From Uruburuella testudinis (lineage in GTDB: Bacteria; Pseudomonadota; Gammaproteobacteria; Burkholderiales; Neisseriaceae): DNA of 64,000 nucleotides. The stretch is taken from contig NZ_CP091508.1 in assembly GCF_022870865.1 (NCBI RefSeq), positions 496,001-560,000 on the forward strand, given 5' to 3'. Below are positions 1 to 8,298 of this stretch, in pieces. A program made the position numbers and the translations under genes. How positions within the stretch are numbered: position 1 is the stretch's first letter; every line of letters starts with the position of its first letter. Under the pieces are notes generated by a model. That model did no database searches. It worked only from the letters and a program-made list of their open reading frames with translations, and had not been told where the DNA came from.

Positions 1-69
1 TTCTTCCTGCATGCGCTGCATCAATACCGAACCGACCATGCCGCGCCAGCCTACGAATCCTACTTTCAT
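1..69 (-). CDS. asd: Aspartate-semialdehyde dehydrogenase, N-terminal fragment
   Basis: Only the first 23 codons lie in the window; the gene runs off the left edge. The peptide begins MKVGFVGWRGMVGSVLMQRM, the NADP-binding start typical of bacterial aspartate-semialdehyde dehydrogenase, which makes the branch-point aldehyde for lysine/diaminopimelate, methionine and threonine. The ATG is at 67-69 and is preceded, on its own strand, by CAAGGAGCACTTGTA, a good ribosome binding site. It is divergent from the RDD gene across about 209 bp. The rest of the protein cannot be judged. Confidence 0.85.
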   Translation of the reverse strand, partial: MKVGFVGWRGMVGSVLMQRMQEE

Positions 70-278
70 TACAAGTGCTCCTTGGGGAAATTGTTTACAA
101 AATATTGGTGATGTCAAGAAAACTGTTTTAACGCTTTAAGGCTGAAAAGTAAAGGTTTTTATGGTAAAACGGTAAAAAAATGTTGCAAATAGCAGCCTGT
201 TATCTTATTTTGGAAGTGATAGATGACGGGGTAACAAGCGTATTTTTTGCGGAATATTTCTTAAGATAGGGAAAATAT

Positions 279-896
279 ATGAATGAAATCAATGTGAACG
301 GCATGGCAGAGCCGCCGGTTGAGGAAACGGTGGATGTAGAATTGGCCTCGCCCGGACGGCGCATGGCGGCTTATTTGTGGAATACTGTTTTAACGGTGCT
401 GGCCTACCTGCCGCTTTTGGGCGCCATTATTTGGCCGATGAGCGAATACGGTTTTCGGGCGCAAGGCCTGGAGGATATGGAAACACTGATGGCGACTGAT
501 TGGTCGATGCCGTGGCTGCTGGCCGGCGCACTGGTGATTTTGGTCTATACGGTATGGCAGCTATGGTGGATGTCGCGCGACGGCCAATCTATCGGCAAAA
601 AAATAATGGGCATCCGCGTGGTGCGCACCGATGGCCGCAACCCCGGCTTTTGGGGCACCGTGCTGATGCGCGAGATGGTTTATAATCTGCTGGTGGTTGT
701 GGTGTCTACGGCGGCAGGCTACTTAGCCGTATTGTTTGCCGGCAGCGGTATGGAAACAGCCGACAGCATTGCCAATATCATCTCGATTGTGTTTATGCTG
801 GTGTGCGTGGTGATGCTGTTTAACCGCTCAAAAGACCGCCGCACGATTCAGGATTATCTGGCCAACACCGTAGTGGTAAGGCTGCCGAAACGCTGA
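279..896 (+). CDS. RDD family integral membrane protein
   Basis: A 205-residue protein with an acidic N-terminal tail (about 1-25) followed by an Arg-rich RDD-type entry (ASPGRRMAAYLWNTVL) and hydrophobic stretches near 30-52, 78-97, 128-152 and 160-182. The loop RDGQSIGKKIMGIRVVRTDG is the conserved cytosolic RDD-domain segment before the later membrane helices. RDD proteins are poorly understood; some relatives have been linked to ion or proton antiport, but nothing here fixes a substrate. A GATAGGGA stretch precedes the ATG. An inverted uptake-sequence hairpin follows the stop codon. The family call is firm and the role unknown. Confidence 0.85.
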   Translation: MNEINVNGMAEPPVEETVDVELASPGRRMAAYLWNTVLTVLAYLPLLGAIIWPMSEYGFRAQGLEDMETLMATDWSMPWLLAGALVILVYTVWQLWWMSRDGQSIGKKIMGIRVVRTDGRNPGFWGTVLMREMVYNLLVVVVSTAAGYLAVLFAGSGMETADSIANIISIVFMLVCVVMLFNRSKDRRTIQDYLANTVVVRLPKR

Positions 897-917
897 TTAG
901 CAGCCGATAAACAACAG

Positions 918-959
918 AGGCCGTCTGAAAAGCGCGCGCAGCAAGGTTTTCAGACGGCC
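918..959 (+). terminator. Inverted uptake-sequence hairpin after the RDD gene
   Basis: AGGCCGTCTGAAAA pairs with TTTTCAGACGGCC across a short loop, the usual neisserial terminator built from two uptake sequences. Its right arm is also the first unit of the tandem array that follows, so the array appears to have grown from this arm. Confidence 0.7.
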
Positions 960-1220
960 AACAAATTCAGACGGCCAACAAATTCAGACGGCCAACAAAT
1001 TCAGACGGCCAACAAATTCAGACGGCCAACAAATTCAGACGGCCAACAAATTCAGACGGCCAACAAATTCAGACGGCCAACAAATTCAGACGGCCAACAA
1101 ATTCAGACGGCCAACAAATTCAGACGGCCAACAAATTCAGACGGCCAACAAATTCAGACGGCCAACAAATTCAGACGGCCAACAAATTCAGACGGCCAAC
1201 AAATTCAGACGGCCAACAAA
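949..1220. repeat. 16-unit tandem array of a 17-bp unit carrying the uptake-sequence core
   Basis: Sixteen identical head-to-tail copies of TTCAGACGGCCAACAAA fill exactly 272 bp. Each unit holds the 10-nt core GCCGTCTGAA in reverse orientation, preceded on that strand by TG rather than the AG or AT of the known 12-mers. There is no ORF and there are no unique spacers. The array sits between the RDD gene and the 3' end of dsbD. Perfect identity suggests recent slippage or unequal exchange, so copy number probably varies between strains. Confidence 0.95.
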
Positions 1221-1226
1221 TTATGA

Positions 1227-3023
1227 TTACCGGCTTTGCTGGCGGTACCATTCGACAAACGCATCCGGCTTCACAAAGCCCAACAGCGCCTCACTGCGCG
1301 AGCCGTCGGCATGGAGTACAAAAATCCCCGGCGGGCCGAACAAACCGTATTCTTTCAACAGCGCCTGATGTTCGGGCGAGTTGGCGGTGACGTCGATTTT
1401 AAAGAAACGGTTCATGTCCACCGCCTCGTGTACCTCAGACTGATTGAGCGTATAAGCGCCCATTTCGCGGCAGGAGATGCACCAGTCGGCATAAAAATCG
1501 AGCAATACCGGCGCATTCGGGTTTTCCGCCAACGCCGCCTGCATGGCTGCTTTCAATTCAGCCACATCAGTAAACGTGTGGCCGTAAGCCAAACCCGCTT
1601 TGGCTGCCGCGGGCGGAGTGAGGGTGAGGAAATGATGCAGCGTCGTGGTCTGCTTATTGGCGCTTTGATAGCCGAACCACACACCGCCCGCCAGCAATAC
1701 CGTGCCGAGCACCAGGCTGAACGTTTTCAGACGGCCTGAAAGCTTGGGCAGCTTGGCCAGCAGCAAACCGGCCGGCACCAGCATCAGCAGCGTATACAGC
1801 GCCGCCACCAAAAGATAGGGCAGAAACGGCGTGGCCAGATACACCGCCACCGCCAGCAAAATAAAACCAAACGCATATTTGATGCCATTCATCCAAGCAC
1901 CCGCACGCGGCAGCACATGGCCGCCGAATGTGCCGATAACAATCAGCGGCACCCCCGTGCCCAACGCCAGCGCATACAGCGCCAGCCCGCCGAGCGCGGC
2001 ATCACCGGTTTGGCCGATATAGCCCAGCGCAAACGCCAGCGGCGGCGCCACACAAGGGCCGACAATCAGCGCCGACAACATCCCCATCACAAACACCGAA
2101 GCGATTTTACCACCGCCCAGTTTGCTGCTCTGGTTTTGAAAATAGCTCTGCACCGAAGCGGGCAGCTGAATGCTGAACACACCGAACATCCCCAGCGCCA
2201 ACACCACCATCAGCGCCGCCGCCGCCAACACCACCCAGGCCTGTTGCAGCCACACCGTCAGCAAAGCCCCGGTCAGCCCCGCAAACACACCCACCAGCGT
2301 ATAAGTGAGCGCCAAACCCTGCACATACACCATCGACAAAGCAAACGCGCGCCCTTTAGATGCCGATTTGTCGCCCACCACAATGCTCGACACAATCGGA
2401 ATCAGCGGATACATACAGGCCGTAAAGCTCAGCCCCAGTCCCGCGAGAAAAAACGCCAACAAATTGGCGTTTAACGTATCCCAAGAAAGTTTGAAACGGC
2501 TGCTGTCCGGCGCTTTGCCGGGGGCGGCAGGCGCAGCGGGCGTATTGTCCGGCTGCAAAAAGCGCTCTTTTGCCGCTGCCGGCGCATCATTTTGCACCTG
2601 ATAAAGGCCGTTGCCGTCGATGGCAAACACTGTGTCTACCGGCGGATAACACACACCCACTTCCGCACAGCCCTGATAGCTCAGCTTCAGCGTATAAGGC
2701 ACGGCAGAGCGCGCATAAGGCCAATTGATTTGCGCCGCATGATGGTAAACGGTTTGTTTGCCGAAAAACTCATCTTCCTTTTCCTCGCCGGGGCTGTATT
2801 GCGGCGGCGCCAGCAAACCTTGCGGATCGGTGTCGGCCAATATTTTCGACTGATACATATAATAACCGTCGGCAATCGCAAACTGCACATTAATGCCCGC
2901 ATCAGTGGCATTCACCTGCGGCACAAACGCCTGCTCCGGCGGCAGCAGCTTGGAAGCATCAACCGCCCAAGCCGCAGAGCTGAGCGCAAACAACGAAATC
3001 AAAAAAACAAGAAATTTTTTCAT
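1227..3023 (-). CDS. dsbD: Thiol:disulfide interchange protein DsbD
   Basis: DsbD carries electrons from cytoplasmic thioredoxin across the inner membrane to periplasmic thiol proteins. All three modules are visible: a signal peptide (MKKFLVFLISLFALSSAAWA) and N-terminal domain with the cysteine pair GCAEVGVC, a central eight-helix transmembrane domain with SFTACMYPL and VGPCVAPPL, and a C-terminal thioredoxin-like domain with ADWCISC. At 598 residues it is about family length. I chose the ATG at 3021-3023 because it starts the signal peptide directly; a TTG five codons upstream is possible but weaker. The stop codon lies just past the tandem uptake-sequence array, which would be in its 3' untranslated region. 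Confidence 0.95.
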   Translation of the reverse strand: MKKFLVFLISLFALSSAAWAVDASKLLPPEQAFVPQVNATDAGINVQFAIADGYYMYQSKILADTDPQGLLAPPQYSPGEEKEDEFFGKQTVYHHAAQINWPYARSAVPYTLKLSYQGCAEVGVCYPPVDTVFAIDGNGLYQVQNDAPAAAKERFLQPDNTPAAPAAPGKAPDSSRFKLSWDTLNANLLAFFLAGLGLSFTACMYPLIPIVSSIVVGDKSASKGRAFALSMVYVQGLALTYTLVGVFAGLTGALLTVWLQQAWVVLAAAALMVVLALGMFGVFSIQLPASVQSYFQNQSSKLGGGKIASVFVMGMLSALIVGPCVAPPLAFALGYIGQTGDAALGGLALYALALGTGVPLIVIGTFGGHVLPRAGAWMNGIKYAFGFILLAVAVYLATPFLPYLLVAALYTLLMLVPAGLLLAKLPKLSGRLKTFSLVLGTVLLAGGVWFGYQSANKQTTTLHHFLTLTPPAAAKAGLAYGHTFTDVAELKAAMQAALAENPNAPVLLDFYADWCISCREMGAYTLNQSEVHEAVDMNRFFKIDVTANSPEHQALLKEYGLFGPPGIFVLHADGSRSEALLGFVKPDAFVEWYRQQSR

Positions 3024-3164
3024 AACACCATGCGGCAACGAAATACGCCGCCTCTAAGCCGTTTCGGATAAATAAGCCGCCATTATCCGTGTTTTACACC
3101 TAAAGAACCAGCCTGAACGTCGCATTAATCTGCGCAAAAAAATGTTTTGAGCAAAAAAAACGGC

Positions 3165-3262
3165 AGGCCGGATGCTCGAATCCGATATTTTTCATATCAC
3201 AGCCGTGATCGGAAATGGTAGAAGGCGCATATGTTTGGTCGGATGCAAGTATCCGAACTGCA
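3165..3262. repeat. 98-bp direct repeat, left copy flanking the XRE/lipoprotein/Slam cassette
   Basis: The segment from AGGCCGGATGCTCGAA to AAGTATCCGAACTGC recurs at 6877-6973 in the same orientation with about 86% identity by eye. It contains a partial internal inverted repeat (CCGGATGCTCGAATCCG and TCGGATGCAAGTATCCGA). The two copies bracket the cassette. No gene is visible in 3024-3374 apart from this repeat and a degenerate uptake-sequence pair near 3300-3340. Confidence 0.8.
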
Positions 3263-3374
3263 CCGCTATAAATGGGCATGAATTATCAATAGGAAAAGGC
3301 CATCTGAATGGCCGGTATATCTGTAACCATTTCAGGTAGCCGGGGAAATAAAAAACGACAGTTTTAGTAGAACA

Positions 3375-3737
3375 TCAACGAAATTCATGCAGCAGAGCCA
3401 GCAATGCCTTCTGGCGGGAAGGGGAGAGATTGCGAAATAATTCCAGCAACAACAATTCCTCCTGAGTCAGCACCTCGCCATCGTGCATCATACGCCCGTG
3501 GCGCAGCCATTCCGGCGTGGTGTCGAGCCATTTTGCCAGCGTATCGATCTTATCGGCCGTTGGGATAGATTGGCCGATCAGCCAATTGTGGACCGCTTGA
3601 GGCGTAACCGAGTTGTTGGGGTGACGCAGATTGAAACGATTTGCCAAATCAGCGGTAGAAAGCGCCGCCATGCCTGCAGATTCAAGCGCAAAGCGTAGGC
3701 GTTTGCTGAATTCGGATTTGTCTTGGTTTGAGTGCAT
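3375..3737 (-). CDS. XRE/cI-type helix-turn-helix regulator
   Basis: A 120-residue DNA-binding protein. An N-terminal helix-turn-helix spans about 10-72 (LSTADLANRFNLRHPNNSVTPQAVHNWLIGQSIPTADKIDTLAKWL), followed by TPEWLRHG, the usual end of the XRE domain, and a Leu-rich C-terminal helix pair (EELLLLELFRNLSPSRQKAL) that probably dimerises. It is divergent from the surface lipoprotein gene across 125 bp that contain an inverted pair, GCATTATCAATA and AGTTGATAATGC, one arm overlapping the -10 of the lipoprotein promoter. That layout suggests it represses the lipoprotein-Slam unit and itself. The target is inference; the family is clear. Confidence 0.85.
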   Translation of the reverse strand: MHSNQDKSEFSKRLRFALESAGMAALSTADLANRFNLRHPNNSVTPQAVHNWLIGQSIPTADKIDTLAKWLDTTPEWLRHGRMMHDGEVLTQEELLLLELFRNLSPSRQKALLALLHEFR

Positions 3738-3741
3738 GATG

Positions 3742-3753
3742 GCATTATCAATA
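3742..3753. promoter_or_regulatory. Candidate operator half, xre side
   Basis: GCATTATCAATA lies just upstream of the xre start codon. Its reverse complement nearly matches AGTTGATAATGC at 3801-3812. Spacing, symmetry and position between divergent genes suggest a repressor site. A third partial copy (ATTATCAATAG) lies at about 3283-3293. Confidence 0.4.
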
Positions 3754-3781
3754 GCCTCATGGTTGTTTTGTAATTATTTGC

Positions 3782-3810
3782 TTGAAATTTTAAATTAAAT
3801 AGTTGATAAT
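3782..3810 (+). promoter_or_regulatory. Sigma-70 type promoter of the lipoprotein gene
   Basis: TTGAAA (3782-3787), a 17-bp spacer and GATAAT (3805-3810) form a near-consensus promoter about 50 bp before the lipoprotein ATG. The -10 sits inside the candidate operator AGTTGATAATGC (3801-3812), so a bound XRE protein would block it. Confidence 0.6.
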
Positions 3811-3812
3811 GC
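3801..3812. promoter_or_regulatory. Candidate operator half overlapping the lipoprotein -10
   Basis: AGTTGATAATGC is the inverted partner of 3742-3753 and overlaps the -10 hexamer of the lipoprotein promoter. Both arms are near a copy of CAATAGCCT. Repression by the adjacent XRE protein is inferred from position only. Confidence 0.4.
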
Positions 3813-3862
3813 AATAGCCTGTTAAAAGGTGTAAGTCAATCTTAAATTTTTGAACGAGGGAA

Positions 3863-5332
3863 ATGAAAATGCCTTTAAAAACAATCGGTACATTAGCCGT
3901 GATCGCATTGAGCCTGAGTGCATGCAGCAGTAGCGGCATATCGGGTACTTTGCGGCCGGGTAATAGTACGGCTGTAACACAAACAGAAGCTGAGAAAGCT
4001 GCCGCTGAGAAAGCTGCTGCTGAGAAAGCTGCTGCTGAGAAAGCTGCTGCTGAGAAAGCTGCTGCTGAGAAAGCTGCTGCTGAGAAAGCTGCTGCTGAGA
4101 AAGCTGCTGCTGAGAAAGCTGCTGCTGAGAAAGCTGCTGCTGAGAAAGCTGCTGCTGAGAAAGCTGCTGCTGAGAAAGCTGCTGCTGAGAAAGCTGCTGC
4201 TGAGAAAGCTGCTGCTGAGAAAGCTGCTGCTGAGAAAGCTGCTGCTGAGAAAGCTGCTGCTGAGAAAGCTGCTGCTGAGAAAGCTGCTGCTGAGAAAGCT
4301 GCTGCTGAGAAAGCTGCTGCTGAGAAAGCTGCTGCTGAGAAAGCTGCTGCTGAGAAAGCTGCTGCTGAGAAAGCTGCTGCTGAGAAAGCTGCCGCTGAGA
4401 AGGCTGCTGCAGAAAAAGCTGCCGCCGAGAAAGCCGCTGCTGAAGAAGCAGCACGTTTAGAGGCAGAACGGTTAGCTGCGGAAAAAGCCGAAGCTGAGCG
4501 TATTGCTGTTAAAAAAGATGAATTGTCTAAGTTGGCTTATGGTGCAGGTTTAAACAAGATACTTGCACAAAAATTCGCTGATAATCATACCAATGTTGAA
4601 GATAATAATGTTAATGCTGCATTGGCTGGTTTTATTGCACAGGAAGCTATTAAAGCCAAAGGAGGTGATTATGGTTCAGGGTTTTCGGAGCAGACTGGAG
4701 GTGTGTCAGCTTCTGTAGAAAATAGCACGTCTATTGTAAATGGTATTGTTAATCGAGTAAGTAGACGGGTTGAAAGCTATGATTACAAAAAGTTATATAG
4801 CCAGCCGTATTCGGTAATCATCGGTAATGGTTCGGTTGAAGAGATTACAAATTATTTATTTCCCTATGGAACTAGTACATCTAAAACATTTGACTTGACT
4901 AAAATTGCAGGCTTGGTTACTCAAGAACATGCTATTCCAACTTTGGGCTTGGCCACTTATGTGGGCAAAGCCATGAATGCCAGCAGTGTTTCAGGCGATT
5001 TGAATTATACTATCGATTTCGGTAAGCGCACAGGTTCAGGTGTGATTAATGGCTTGAATGGCAGAGATATTTCTGCTGATATTTTGACGGACAGCCCCAT
5101 TAGTCTATTGGAAGGGAAGTTGGCTAAAATTAATTTAAACGGTCAATCAGTGATGGGTGTAGCAAGTACTGCACGTGTAGGTGATGAGGCTTTTGGTTAT
5201 GCAAACGGTAAATATTCTCTTGGCTTATTCGGGCCGAAAGCTGAAGAAATTGCAGGTTCAGTGTTATTTGATGGTATAGATAACGATGGAAAAATCGGTT
5301 TCGGCGGCCAAAGAGGTGAAATCACCAAATAA
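3863..5332 (+). CDS. Surface lipoprotein with a 29-copy AAAEK stalk, probable Slam substrate
   Basis: A 489-residue lipoprotein. The signal peptide ends in the lipobox LSAC, with Cys21 as the acylated residue. Residues 46-190 are 29 uninterrupted AAAEK pentapeptides, followed by AAAEE and a short Arg/Glu-rich tail; this should form one long charged alpha helix lifting the rest of the protein off the membrane. The C-terminal part (about 220-489) ends in a Gly-rich beta segment, [19 protein letters not shown], resembling the barrel end of TbpB/HpuA/fHbp-like Slam cargo. The neighbouring gene 83 bp downstream is a Slam. Codon use after the repeat is more AT-rich than in neighbouring genes, suggesting transfer. 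The ligand is unknown. RBS GAGGGAAATG precedes the ATG. Confidence 0.85.
   Translation: MKMPLKTIGTLAVIALSLSACSSSGISGTLRPGNSTAVTQTEAEKAAAEKAAAEKAAAEKAAAEKAAAEKAAAEKAAAEKAAAEKAAAEKAAAEKAAAEKAAAEKAAAEKAAAEKAAAEKAAAEKAAAEKAAAEKAAAEKAAAEKAAAEKAAAEKAAAEKAAAEKAAAEKAAAEKAAAEKAAAEKAAAEKAAAEEAARLEAERLAAEKAEAERIAVKKDELSKLAYGAGLNKILAQKFADNHTNVEDNNVNAALAGFIAQEAIKAKGGDYGSGFSEQTGGVSASVENSTSIVNGIVNRVSRRVESYDYKKLYSQPYSVIIGNGSVEEITNYLFPYGTSTSKTFDLTKIAGLVTQEHAIPTLGLATYVGKAMNASSVSGDLNYTIDFGKRTGSGVINGLNGRDISADILTDSPISLLEGKLAKINLNGQSVMGVASTARVGDEAFGYANGKYSLGLFGPKAEEIAGSVLFDGIDNDGKIGFGGQRGEITK
3998..4432 (+). repeat. 15-bp in-frame microsatellite (29 units) encoding AAAEK
   Basis: Twenty-nine consecutive 15-bp units, most of them exactly GCTGCTGCTGAGAAA, with synonymous changes only in the first and last few. 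Because the unit is a multiple of three, slippage alters stalk length by five residues without breaking the frame. Confidence 0.95.
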
Positions 5333-5348
5333 ACCTTGCTAGCCGAAC

Positions 5349-5384
5349 AGGCCGTCTGAAAACAATACTGTTTCAGACGGCCTT
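5349..5384 (+). terminator. Inverted uptake-sequence hairpin between lipoprotein and slam genes
   Basis: AGGCCGTCTGAAA and TTTCAGACGGCCT form a hairpin 16 bp after the lipoprotein stop. It could attenuate read-through into the Slam gene and set the ratio of cargo to exporter. Confidence 0.6.
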
Positions 5385-5414
5385 TATTGATAGTGAAAAC
5401 ATTCTAATAAACCT

Positions 5415-6878
5415 ATGAAATCATTTAATCGTCCAACACCTTATCACGCTTTATGGCTTCTGGCGGCGGCGTGGCCGCTGTATGCGGCGGATGTGCCGTT
5501 GTCTGCTACTGAGGCGCAAGTGCCGGATCCGGTATTTTTTGAGCAAACCGAGCCGCCGAAGCCGTCTGAAAATTTATTGCAGCCGCCGGCGGTCGAGCAG
5601 GCCAAACCTGCGCCGGCGCTGAGTGAGGCAGATTTGCGCGGCAATGCGGCGCTCACCACCGAGCTGATTAACCGTGCGTTGGTGGCGCAGCAATGGGATT
5701 TATTGGCCGAACTGCTGGCCGTGTATCCGCAGGCCGAGGGTTATGATGCGATGTTATATGACTATGCGCGCGGCGCGTGGTTGCGTTCGCAGCAGCGTTA
5801 TCCCGAAGCGGTGGCGCTTTATCGCGGCATTGTGGCGCAGCAACCCAATTTGGCTTACCCGCGTTTTGATTTGGGCGTGATGCTGTTTGAAAACAAGCAA
5901 TACCGTGAGGCGGCCGCCGAGTTGTCGCGTGCAGAGCCGGATTTGGCCGCGCCGATGCAGGCTTTGGTGCAGCGTTATCAAGCGGCGATTGCCAAGCAGC
6001 AGGGCTGGCAGCCGAATGTGAATCTGCAATATGAGCAAACGGATAATGTCAACAATGCTTCGGCCGAGCGTGAAATTTTGCTGGGCGGCACACGCTTTGT
6101 GAAAAACGAAGAATCGCTGCCGCAATCGGCGCACGGCTTCCGCTATGGTGTGGGGTTGGCGCGTGAAGTGAATGTGGGCGGTAATCATTTTGTCGGTGCG
6201 GATGCGGGTTTTGACGGTGTGCATTATTGGGATAATCAGGACTACAGCGAACAGAGCCTGAATCTGAGCGGCGCTTACCGTTGGCGCGATTTCCACCAAA
6301 GTGCGGGTATCGTGCCTTTTGTGACGCAAAACTGGCTCGGCGGCTCGCGCTACAGCCGCCAATTCGGCGCTACGCTGGAATACAGCCGCCGTCTGAATGC
6401 GCGCTGGCAGGCTTCCGCTGCTTATACCCATATGCAGCGGCGCTATGCCGAAGAGGCTGTGGCTCAGCGGCATAATGGTGCGCTCAATCAGATTTCGGCC
6501 ACGCTGATGTGGCAGCCTGCTTCAAAGTGGCTGCTGTTTGGCGGTGCGGATTACAGCCGCGACCACACCCGCGACCAATCGGAATCGTCTGCACGGAACG
6601 GCGGCCGCATCGGCGCGGTGTATGCCGCACCCGATTGGGGCGCGCGCATCAGTTTGCGTTATGTGTTGCGCGATTTCGAGGCCGACAATGATTTCTTCGG
6701 CTACCCGCGCCGTGATAAGGAATACCACGCCGGCGCCGCACTGTGGCACAACAAACTGGCTTGGAAAGGGCTGGTGCCGAAGCTGAATTTCCGTTATCTG
6801 AAAATCGACAGCAATATACCGGCTTTTTACTCGCGTTCGAGCGCGCAATGGTTTGTGAGCGTGGAGAAACAGTGGTAG
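5415..6878 (+). CDS. Surface lipoprotein assembly modifier (Slam)
   Basis: Slam proteins sit in the outer membrane and move specific lipoproteins to the cell surface. This 487-residue protein has a signal peptide (ending WPLYAADVP), a Pro-rich linker, an N-terminal TPR region (about 75-200, with AEGYDAMLYDYARGAWLRSQ and AYPRFDLGVMLFENKQYREA) and a C-terminal beta barrel (about 205-487) of alternating aromatic strands. It ends in the outer-membrane signature VSVEKQW, with a terminal aromatic. The length matches the Slam family (DUF560). It lies directly after a surface lipoprotein gene, the usual cargo-exporter pair. Whether it is closer to Slam1 or Slam2 cannot be told by eye. Its TAG stop overlaps the first bases of the right-hand 98-bp repeat. 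Confidence 0.9.
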   Translation: MKSFNRPTPYHALWLLAAAWPLYAADVPLSATEAQVPDPVFFEQTEPPKPSENLLQPPAVEQAKPAPALSEADLRGNAALTTELINRALVAQQWDLLAELLAVYPQAEGYDAMLYDYARGAWLRSQQRYPEAVALYRGIVAQQPNLAYPRFDLGVMLFENKQYREAAAELSRAEPDLAAPMQALVQRYQAAIAKQQGWQPNVNLQYEQTDNVNNASAEREILLGGTRFVKNEESLPQSAHGFRYGVGLAREVNVGGNHFVGADAGFDGVHYWDNQDYSEQSLNLSGAYRWRDFHQSAGIVPFVTQNWLGGSRYSRQFGATLEYSRRLNARWQASAAYTHMQRRYAEEAVAQRHNGALNQISATLMWQPASKWLLFGGADYSRDHTRDQSESSARNGGRIGAVYAAPDWGARISLRYVLRDFEADNDFFGYPRRDKEYHAGAALWHNKLAWKGLVPKLNFRYLKIDSNIPAFYSRSSAQWFVSVEKQW

Positions 6879-6973
6879 GCCGGATGCTCGAATCCGACAT
6901 TTTTCATATTGCAGCCATGATGGGAAATCGTAGAAACCGCCAATGTTTGGCCGGATACAAGTATCCGACCTGC
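6877..6973. repeat. 98-bp direct repeat, right copy flanking the cassette
   Basis: This segment matches 3165-3262 in the same orientation, from AGGCCGGATGCTCGAA to AAGTATCCGACCTGC. Its first bases supply the slam stop codon. See the left copy. Confidence 0.8.
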
Positions 6974-7018
6974 GCCTATGCCTGCGTTGTCAACCGCCCC
7001 TCGCAATCTCATTGAAAC

Positions 7019-7060
7019 AAGGCCGTCTGAAACTGCATTTTTACCGTTTCAGACGGCCTT
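7019..7060. terminator. Inverted uptake-sequence hairpin
   Basis: AAGGCCGTCTGAAAC and GTTTCAGACGGCCTT form a 15-bp stem downstream of slam and before the convergent folE2 gene; it could serve either strand. Confidence 0.6.
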
Positions 7061-7072
7061 AACCTATCGGAA

Positions 7073-7184
7073 AACGCTTAACCGGCGCGGTTGGCCGACA
7101 CTCATGCGGCAGCGTGGGCTTGGCTCACAGAAAAAACACATCATGCCCATTCACACTTGTCAGCTTACTTTTGTGAATGGGTAT
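7073..7184. repeat. Composite degenerate repeat ending in a Correia-like element remnant
   Basis: The part from AAACGCTTAACCGGCGC to ACACATCATGCCC is an inverted, internally deleted version of 23092-23190. It joins GCCCATTCAC and AGCTTACTTTTGTGAATGGG (7145-7184), the two ends of the Correia-like element with the middle lost. No gene is present. Confidence 0.5.
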
Positions 7185-7199
7185 AAAAGCATATAAAGA

Positions 7200-7227
7200 A
7201 GCCGTCTGAAGGCTTTTCAGACGGCTT
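7200..7227 (-). terminator. Uptake-sequence hairpin terminating folE2
   Basis: AGCCGTCTGAAGGCTTTTCAGACGGCTT forms a tight hairpin 18 bp beyond the folE2 stop codon. Confidence 0.65.
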
Positions 7228-7244
7228 CATTTATGCTTTTCGGC

Positions 7245-8018
7245 TTACGGATAGGCAATATAAGCGTAGGCTGAATGGTTGTGAATCGATTCGAAGTTTT
7301 CGCTTTCAACGATGTAGCCGCAGATACGTTTGTCGCCGGAAAGGGCGGTGGCCACGTCGCGTACCATATCTTCTACGAATTTGGGGTTTTCGTAGGCTTG
7401 CTCGGTCACGAATTTTTCGTCCGGGCGTTTCAAGAGGCCGTAGAGTTGGCAGCTGGCTTGGGCTTCTACACAGTCAATCAGCTCTTCGATGCCCACTTCG
7501 GCGGCGCAGGTAAGGGTAACGGTAACGTGCGAGCGTTGGTTGTGGGCGCCGTATTGCGAGATTTCTTTCGAGCAGGGGCACAGGCTGGTAACGGGCACCA
7601 GCACTTTGAGGGTGTGGCTGTATTCGCCGTTTTTCACTTCACCGGTGAGGGTAACGTCATAATCGAGCAGTGATTTGATGCCGGATACGGGCGCGGATTT
7701 TTGGCGGAAAAACGGAAACGATACGCTGATTCTGCCTGCATGCGAATCGAGGCGGGCCAGCATTTCTTCGGTGAGCGTTTTCAGGCGGCCGAAGCTTAAA
7801 GGCTCGGTTTGTTCTTCCATCAGTGCCACAAAACGCGACATATGCGTGCCTTTTTGATCGGCAGGCAGAAAAACGGTCATGGTGAGGCGGCCGACGGTGT
7901 GTTGTGTGCCTTCGGCGCCGGTGAGGCTGATGGGGAAGCGCAAATCTTTGATGCCGACCTGGTTAATCGGCATATTGCGTAAATCGCGGCTGGATTGCAC
8001 GTCTGCAATGGCGTTCAT
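7245..8018 (-). CDS. folE2: GTP cyclohydrolase FolE2 (type IB)
   Basis: FolE2 converts GTP to 7,8-dihydroneopterin triphosphate, the first step toward folate and queuosine. This 257-residue protein begins [20 protein letters not shown], the usual neisserial start, and carries [19 protein letters not shown] with the metal-binding Cys and His region of the IB family, plus the C-terminal [18 protein letters not shown]. The ATG at 8016-8018 follows AAGGAAAT at normal spacing; an upstream extension would lack family similarity. The window also encodes queA, which acts later in queuosine synthesis. In other bacteria FolE2 is a zinc-sparing alternative to FolE; no Zur site was recognised here. Confidence 0.93.
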   Translation of the reverse strand: MNAIADVQSSRDLRNMPINQVGIKDLRFPISLTGAEGTQHTVGRLTMTVFLPADQKGTHMSRFVALMEEQTEPLSFGRLKTLTEEMLARLDSHAGRISVSFPFFRQKSAPVSGIKSLLDYDVTLTGEVKNGEYSHTLKVLVPVTSLCPCSKEISQYGAHNQRSHVTVTLTCAAEVGIEELIDCVEAQASCQLYGLLKRPDEKFVTEQAYENPKFVEDMVRDVATALSGDKRICGYIVESENFESIHNHSAYAYIAYP

Positions 8019-8298
8019 GCTGGTGGATTTCCTTAGTGTAGCGGCGGCGTTGCTGCCTTGAGTATGTGTGTGCATACGGCTGAAAAACAAGGCCGTCTGA
8101 AATATTGTTTCATGCCCGCAGTCGGATGGGTGTAAGAGCCTCTGAATCGGTGAGGCCGGGTTTACGGCGGCAGCAGGGTTGATTCGGAGTGGCCTTAAAT
8201 GCGAGATTATATCACTTGTGCTTTCAGACGGCATTGATTGTTTCTATTTTTGGGATAGTGGTAGAATCATTTATCTTTTTCTGCACAGGCCGACCATC

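Noticed and set aside
949-1220. CRISPR array
   Set aside because: The units are 17 bp with no unique spacers and no cas genes; it is a simple tandem repeat of uptake-sequence cores.
3822-4454. A 210-codon minus-strand frame encoding repeated LSQQQ
   Set aside because: It is the antisense reading of the 15-bp repeat in the lipoprotein gene; the plus-strand frame has a lipobox, promoter and ribosome binding site.
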